Of a stretch of DNA of 64,000 nucleotides, positions 59,716 to 64,000 are shown piece after piece; position 1 is the first letter of the stretch, and each line of letters opens with the position of its first letter. The stretch is taken from assembly GCA_045540115.1 (NCBI GenBank), contig JAZQGR010000058.1, positions 1 through 64,000 on the forward strand, read 5' to 3'. The notes under the pieces were generated by a model. The model made no database searches. It was not told the origin of the DNA and saw nothing but the letters and a program-made list of their open reading frames with translations. This DNA is from Colimorpha_A sp045540115. Lineage in GTDB: Bacteria; Bacillota; Clostridia; Oscillospirales; CAG-272. The position numbers were made by a program, and so were the translations under genes.

Positions 59716-61335
59716 ATGCTTAAGAGATTTTTCTGTCTGCTGATAGCAGCTGTTATTGGCCTTGCAGTCTTATCCTGTACTGACGCAGATAATAAGCCTG
59801 AAGCATCGGCTAAGGCAAACAAAGTGACGTCATGGACCATGCACGGCTTTGAAAAAACAAAGGTGAATGTTGCGCCCAAGGGTGATTTTTTTACTACTGA
59901 ATATACCGTTTATGCAGCTAAGGGCGAAACGGAGGGATGTCAGGTTGCCGTGTATAGCAAAGAAAGAATAGCTAAAACATATCTTGCTCCTGCATCGGGA
60001 AATCCGGATGTGATCAAGGTATCGTTATATTCGATGAACCGCACTCATAAGGTTGGCGGAAGATATTATACAGATTCGCTTATTCCGTATTATGGCAGAA
60101 AGCTCGCCCTTGAAGAAGGCACAATTCTCCCGTTTATGATCGAATTCACGACGACCGAGAGCACACCTGCAGGTGAGTATAAATACGTTTACGAGTTTAA
60201 GGACGAAAACGAAACGGTTCTCGCCACTTTCAATATAACTCTTTGCGTTTGGGATTTTACTATCCCGAAGGAAAAGACGTTTGCGACCGCAATGGGGCTT
60301 TCTAAAGGTTGGCTTGAATCTACAAGCAATGCTCCCGATGCCTTCGCGACATGGTACGATATTCACCTCGAGCACAACATGACGGGATATAGCCTGCCTT
60401 ACGATATTCTTGATGACCGTGCTGATGCCTATATGTCCGACCCGCGCGTCACATCGTTCAGAGTTCCTCACACCTCAAATAATATTGAGGAAGTAGACGA
60501 GGAGCTGATCCTTCGGTATTACAAGAAACTGAAAACAAACCCTGTCTGGCTTAGTAAGGCATATTTTTATCCTCTTGATGAGCCCCACACGCTCGATATG
60601 CTGAACATGCTTAAGGCGTGGGAGAAAAAGCTGACCGAGCTTTGCCCGGATATTGAAATAATAGCGCCATATTACACAAATCTACAGCTTGGAGAGGAAA
60701 ACGATCAGACCGAATTTATGGAAGAATTTACTGATCTCTGGTGTCCGAAGCTTTGGTTCTGGAATGACGAAATATCGTACGGTAAATTTCTCGATTACAC
60801 GCCCGAAAAGACCTTTCAACAAAGAATGCTGGAAAGGCAAGCCGAGGGCGACCGTGTCTGGACGTATGTCGCAAACAATCCCGACGATCCGTACGCACAG
60901 ATGTTTCTTGATACTGAAGGCGTAAATCAGCGACTAATGTTCTGGCAGATGTATCAGAGAGATATAGAGGGCTTCCTTTATTGGGGAACCAACTATTACG
61001 GATACGAGGACGGAAAAATGCGCAATCCTTGGAACAACGTTAATACCGGCGTCACGAGCGGGGGAAGAACGATATACGGCTGCGGCTTCCTTTTCTATCC
61101 CGGATATTATGTTGGCGTGCCCGGATGCGTTCCGTCAATAAGAGCGAAAATAGTCCGTGACGGCATTGACGATATCGAAATGTTTTACTTGGCCGAGAAG
61201 GTTCTCGGCAAGGAATGGCTTGTCGCCAAAACATATGAGGGAACGGCGTCGCTTACAGAATTTACCGATGGCGATGGCTTCATAAAGCTGCGTATAGAAA
61301 TCGGAAATGCTTTGGAAGAAAAGTTAAAAGGATAA
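59716..61335 (+). CDS. GH123-like (DUF4091) lipoprotein
   Basis: A 539-residue lipoprotein. Its signal ends in LAVLSC, giving a lipid-anchored Cys at about residue 20. A beta-sandwich domain (60-170) and a DUF4091/GH123-type TIM barrel follow, with FYPLDEPHTLDML (acid pair near 289), CPKLWFWND, GFLYWGTNYYG and GIDDIEMFYLAEKVLG. GH123 members are beta-N-acetylgalactosaminidases acting by substrate assistance. It likely trims host glycans outside the cell. It is downstream of the GH2 gene but has its own promoter. Confidence 0.87.
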   Translation: MLKRFFCLLIAAVIGLAVLSCTDADNKPEASAKANKVTSWTMHGFEKTKVNVAPKGDFFTTEYTVYAAKGETEGCQVAVYSKERIAKTYLAPASGNPDVIKVSLYSMNRTHKVGGRYYTDSLIPYYGRKLALEEGTILPFMIEFTTTESTPAGEYKYVYEFKDENETVLATFNITLCVWDFTIPKEKTFATAMGLSKGWLESTSNAPDAFATWYDIHLEHNMTGYSLPYDILDDRADAYMSDPRVTSFRVPHTSNNIEEVDEELILRYYKKLKTNPVWLSKAYFYPLDEPHTLDMLNMLKAWEKKLTELCPDIEIIAPYYTNLQLGEENDQTEFMEEFTDLWCPKLWFWNDEISYGKFLDYTPEKTFQQRMLERQAEGDRVWTYVANNPDDPYAQMFLDTEGVNQRLMFWQMYQRDIEGFLYWGTNYYGYEDGKMRNPWNNVNTGVTSGGRTIYGCGFLFYPGYYVGVPGCVPSIRAKIVRDGIDDIEMFYLAEKVLGKEWLVAKTYEGTASLTEFTDGDGFIKLRIEIGNALEEKLKG

Positions 61336-61340
61336 ACGTA

Positions 61341-61367
61341 AGCCCCGACGGAAAACCGTCGGGGTTA
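61341..61367. terminator. bidirectional terminator, GH123-like / methyltransferase
   Basis: CCCCGACGG-AAAA-CCGTCGGGG (61343-61351, 61356-61364), then TTATTT, between convergent stops. Confidence 0.88.
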
Positions 61368-61368
61368 T

Positions 61369-62181
61369 TTACGTATTACTGTCTCTTTCTTCTCCTACAA
61401 ACAATAGATGGTTTGTCATACCAAGCAGTTCCGGCTTTTCGCAGATGTAGAAGTGATAACGGAGATATTGTTTATAGTCCTCGTCGCTCATTTCATTTAT
61501 TCTAGCCGCCAAAAGCTCGGAGGCGCCGTCGGATGCTACCTCATGCAGTACCTTTATACCGCCATCCGAAAGAAGCTTTCTTGCGGCAGAAACCGTGTGG
61601 AATACAAAGGGAAAGTCATTAAGCTTGAAGCTCTCTTTATCGTAATCACCGTTTGAAAAATAATTAACGTCGTATCCGAACTCAGTAAGGAAAACAAAGT
61701 CATTCGAAATAAATGCGAAGAAGATCTTACCGCCGTCCTTCAGGACACGCTTCGCCTCGCTGATACATCTCTGCTTGTCCGAATTATTTTTTAGATGATA
61801 AAGCGGACCGAACAGAAGGACAATATCAAATGACTTGTCTGCATAGCGAGAGAGGTCGAGGGCGTTGCCTTGAACGAGGTCGATCTTATCCTCGGGCGTC
61901 AGCTTCTTTTTGAAAGCGGCAATATTGGCATCGGCAAGCTCAAGCGCCGACACCTCATAACCCTTACGGGCAAAGTAAAGACTGTATTCACCCGCACCTG
62001 CGCCGATGTCGAGTATCTTGTCGCCATTTTTCAAATATTTTTCTATGTAGTGAACGGTAGTTAAAAATTCAACTCTCGCAGCTTTTGAATGATTGAGCCG
62101 CGCGTCCTCGTTGAATATATCGTAGGTCCTGTTTACGCGTTCGCTTTCGTCTTGTATTTTTGCAAGTTGTTCAAAGTCCAT
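61369..62181 (-). CDS. class I SAM-dependent methyltransferase
   Basis: A 270-residue enzyme with motif I ILDIGAGAGEYSLYFARKG, a strand-2 end ALELADANI, DLVQGNALDLS and FDIVLLFGPLYHL. An insertion with SNDFVFLTEFGYD follows. The substrate is not evident. It is three bases after the Nudix gene in a short minus-strand operon, GNAT-Nudix-methyltransferase, of accessory character. Confidence 0.87.
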   Translation of the reverse strand: MDFEQLAKIQDESERVNRTYDIFNEDARLNHSKAARVEFLTTVHYIEKYLKNGDKILDIGAGAGEYSLYFARKGYEVSALELADANIAAFKKKLTPEDKIDLVQGNALDLSRYADKSFDIVLLFGPLYHLKNNSDKQRCISEAKRVLKDGGKIFFAFISNDFVFLTEFGYDVNYFSNGDYDKESFKLNDFPFVFHTVSAARKLLSDGGIKVLHEVASDGASELLAARINEMSDEDYKQYLRYHFYICEKPELLGMTNHLLFVGEERDSNT

Positions 62182-62184
62182 AGT

Positions 62185-62670
62185 TTACTCCTTATATACG
62201 AAGTACACGATCTCATTGGGGATATTAACGATGTATTCCTTTGCCTGCGGTGGATAGATATTCTTGCTCGGCACATCTTCAAGCGGTATCCAGCACATAT
62301 TCAGTTCAATTCGCTTGTTGCCCAAATCGTCAAGCGCCTTGAAATCTCTATCAAGGGGAATTTGCGTTTCATCCTTTAAGGAGATCAGATAGTACAAATT
62401 GATCTGCTGACAAGGACGATCGCCCCAAGTGAAGAAATTTTCATTTACCATAAGCAATCTTTCGATCTTTATATCTGCCCCGATTTCTTCCTTGAACTCT
62501 CGCACAAGAGTTTCGTCTGTTGTTTCGCCAAATGCAACGTGACCGCCGACAAAGGCATATCCATCGTCGCCCTCTGCATTTTGCATAAGCACCTTTCCGT
62601 TATGTATCAATACACCGCCGACACGGTACGAAAAGATGTAATCGTCGGTTTTGAAAAGTATATCTGACAT
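62185..62670 (-). CDS. Nudix hydrolase
   Basis: A 161-residue Nudix protein. The Nudix box is GHVAFGETTDETLVREFKEE plus the following IGADI, with all metal-binding Glu residues. Substrate not evident; members cleave nucleoside diphosphates linked to other moieties. I start at ATG 62670, after AAGGAGAAAAAAC, since the longer frame overlaps the GNAT gene. Spacing suggests cotranscription with both neighbours. Confidence 0.9.
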   Translation of the reverse strand: MSDILFKTDDYIFSYRVGGVLIHNGKVLMQNAEGDDGYAFVGGHVAFGETTDETLVREFKEEIGADIKIERLLMVNENFFTWGDRPCQQINLYYLISLKDETQIPLDRDFKALDDLGNKRIELNMCWIPLEDVPSKNIYPPQAKEYIVNIPNEIVYFVYKE

Positions 62671-62681
62671 GTTTTTTCTCC

Positions 62682-63209
62682 TTAAAGCGTTATCCAAAAT
62701 CGTTTCAGATCCACGTTATCATTTGGCTCGTGTACTGTTGATTCGTAAACTCCGTCGTTAAATAGAATCGTCTTTTCGCTTCCGATATTGCCGTCAATAC
62801 AAGTAATAAGTACCTTGTAAAGCCCGATCTCGCGGCAAAAGGGAAGTGCTGCCTTCAGCATTTCCTTTGCATATCCCTTTCGCCGTTCACTCGGTCTTAC
62901 TGAGTATCCGATATGACCTGCATATTTTTCAAGATAGCCGTTGAAGCAGTGCCGCACCTGAAGCATTCCGAGAAGACGGTTATCATCTTTGCGGATAAAC
63001 AGGAACTGCGTCGCAGGGACGCGGTCTGCGGGAACGTTTTTCGGATCCTCACGTTCTATGCTCGTTCTGATGAATTCATAAGGATCCGGCGTTCTTCGGA
63101 GCGCTCCAGTGCCGTCCATCGAGTCGCCTGCGTCAAGGAACTCTTGACGATATTCTTTGATCTGACACGCATACTCGACTGACGGGCGGATCAAAATTAG
63201 TTTTTTCAT
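62682..63209 (-). CDS. GNAT family N-acetyltransferase
   Basis: A 175-residue acetyltransferase with motif A HIGYSVRPSERRKGYAKEML (acetyl-CoA pyrophosphate loop RRKGYAK) and the later motif B LITCIDGNIGSEKTILFNDG. These modify small molecules or proteins; target unknown. The ATG follows GGAGAATCTTT. It is the first gene of the short operon with Nudix and methyltransferase genes. Confidence 0.9.
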   Translation of the reverse strand: MKKLILIRPSVEYACQIKEYRQEFLDAGDSMDGTGALRRTPDPYEFIRTSIEREDPKNVPADRVPATQFLFIRKDDNRLLGMLQVRHCFNGYLEKYAGHIGYSVRPSERRKGYAKEMLKAALPFCREIGLYKVLITCIDGNIGSEKTILFNDGVYESTVHEPNDNVDLKRFWITL

Positions 63210-63233
63210 AAAGATTCTCCAAATATTAAAAAC

Positions 63234-63266
63234 AAGCGATACCCGGCATTATACCGAGTATCGCTT
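63234..63266 (-). terminator. terminator of the glycyl-tRNA synthetase gene
   Basis: AAGCGATAC/GTATCGCTT stem (63234-63242, 63258-63266) with inner CGG/CCG pairs, then GTTTTTAAT on the minus strand. Confidence 0.8.
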
Positions 63267-63275
63267 TATCAGTTA

Positions 63276-64000
63276 TCAGAATTCGATCTTCTTTTCGATG
63301 TAAGCACGAAGCTCTGTAATCGGGATACGGACCTGCTCCATAGTGTCGCGGTCGCGGACGGTAACGCAGTTGTCGCCTTCCTTTTCCGCGTCACCGACTG
63401 TCTCAAAGTCAACGGTAATACAGAGAGGTGTTCCGATCTCGTCCTCACGGCGGTATCTCTTACCGATAGAGCCGGCGTCGTCGTAGTCAACGCTGAAGTA
63501 CTTTGAAAGCTCCTCGTAGATCTCGGTTGCTTTCTCGGAGAGCTTCTTCGAGAGGGGGAGAACTGCCGCCTTGAAGGGCGCAAGGAACGGATGGAGACGG
63601 AGAATGGTTCTTACGTCGTTCTTTGCCTCGTCAACGACTTCCTCGTCGTAAGCGTCGCAGAGAACCGAAAGAACGGTTCTTTCAACGCCGAGAGACGGCT
63701 CGACAACGTAAGGAATATAATGCTCGTTTGATTCCTGATCGAAATAGGTAAGGTCCTTACCCGATACGTTCTGATGCTGTGTAAGGTCGTAATCGGTACG
63801 GTCAGCAACGCCCCAAAGCTCGCCCCAGCCAAACGGGAAGAGGAACTCGAAGTCGGTCGTTGCCTTAGAGTAGAAGCAAAGCTCCTCGGGATCGTGGTCA
63901 CGAAGGCGAATATTCTCGTCCTTAAGACCGATAGCAAGAAGCCAATTGTGGCAGAAGCTTCTCCAGTAGTTGAACCATTCAAGGTCGGTTCCGGGCTTGC
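63276..64000 (-). CDS. glyQS: glycyl-tRNA synthetase, homodimeric type, C-terminal part
   Basis: The last 241 codons of a class II GlyRS of the single-chain alpha-2 type; the start lies beyond the window. Reading the minus strand gives KPGTDLEWFNYWR, FPFGWGELWGVADRTDYDL, motif 3 YVVEPSLGVERTVL, then the anticodon-binding domain (LAPFKAAVLPLSKK, GKRYRREDEIGTPLCITVD, TVRDRDTMEQVRIPI) and the stop TGA at 63276-63278. The unusual insert between catalytic strands is standard for the family. It charges tRNA-Gly. Confidence 0.95.
   Translation of the reverse strand, partial: KPGTDLEWFNYWRSFCHNWLLAIGLKDENIRLRDHDPEELCFYSKATTDFEFLFPFGWGELWGVADRTDYDLTQHQNVSGKDLTYFDQESNEHYIPYVVEPSLGVERTVLSVLCDAYDEEVVDEAKNDVRTILRLHPFLAPFKAAVLPLSKKLSEKATEIYEELSKYFSVDYDDAGSIGKRYRREDEIGTPLCITVDFETVGDAEKEGDNCVTVRDRDTMEQVRIPITELRAYIEKKIEF

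Noticed and set aside
55331..61367. A prophage or integrative element around the serine recombinase
   Set aside because: No capsid, terminase, replication or conjugation gene is present, and no direct-repeat att pair was seen. Neighbours are comEC and sugar genes.

Overview
The window reads as chromosome of an uncultured, low-to-mid GC Firmicute of class Clostridia, probably an animal-gut commensal. The grounds are a PolC-type replicase, a T-box leader on valS, a homodimeric glycyl-tRNA synthetase, GGAGG-type ribosome binding sites, many textbook sigma-A promoters with 17-bp spacers, an S-layer-homology protein and several host-glycan-type glycosidases. Species cannot be named from the sequence alone.

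Layout. 1-139: 3' end of an IS3-family insertion sequence. 159-6049 (minus): a nucleotide salvage and turnover operon, tdk-deoC-deoD-dgt-two DHH phosphoesterases-surE. 6254-9516 (plus): an SPFH / zinc-ribbon / TPM membrane-stress module resembling Bacillus ydjI-ydjG-ydjH. 9546-11930 (plus): a duplicated DUF1538 membrane protein with two PII-like proteins. 11922-17460: a YjbR protein, a small membrane protein, tRNA-Thr(GGT), and an ogg - CDF transporter - zinc ribbon - ABC-F operon. 17432-22445: a degenerate M23/LytM protein, a lipoprotein glycosidase and a cytoplasmic GH20-like protein. 22526-27582: an AraC-type regulator, a YkpA-type ABC-F ATPase with one dead ATP site, a DUF3810 protease-like protein and an RluA enzyme. 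27698-31663: cell-surface proteins (SLH, transglutaminase, beta-helix). 31697-32844: methyltransferase and YerC-like regulator. 32919-38271 (plus): DUF1934-holA-membrane protein-rnmV-gtrA-MFS-GDPD.

38291-42176 is a valS operon on the minus strand (valS, a CBM9-like protein, a DUF896 protein) led by a T-box. 42236-53064 is the conserved operon pyrH-frr-uppS-cdsA-dxr-rseP-ispG-polC, joining UMP kinase, ribosome recycling, undecaprenyl phosphate and phospholipid synthesis, MEP-pathway isoprenoids, an intramembrane protease and the replicase. Two copies of a paired-palindrome repeat (38291 and 47484) mark this part; one lies inside the operon between rseP and ispG.

53072-61367 holds comEC, a 54-residue ORF translationally coupled to a large serine recombinase, and a carbohydrate locus in which an AraC regulator diverges from a GH2 enzyme followed by a GH123-like lipoprotein. 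61369-64000 (minus) carries a methyltransferase, a Nudix hydrolase, a GNAT acetyltransferase and the C-terminal part of glycyl-tRNA synthetase, cut by the window end.

Most of the window is housekeeping. The less ordinary items are the DUF1538/PII cassette, the asymmetric ABC-F ATPase, the ComEC with an eroded metallo-beta-lactamase site, the degenerate LytM protein, the recombinase with its coupled small ORF, and the paired-palindrome repeat.
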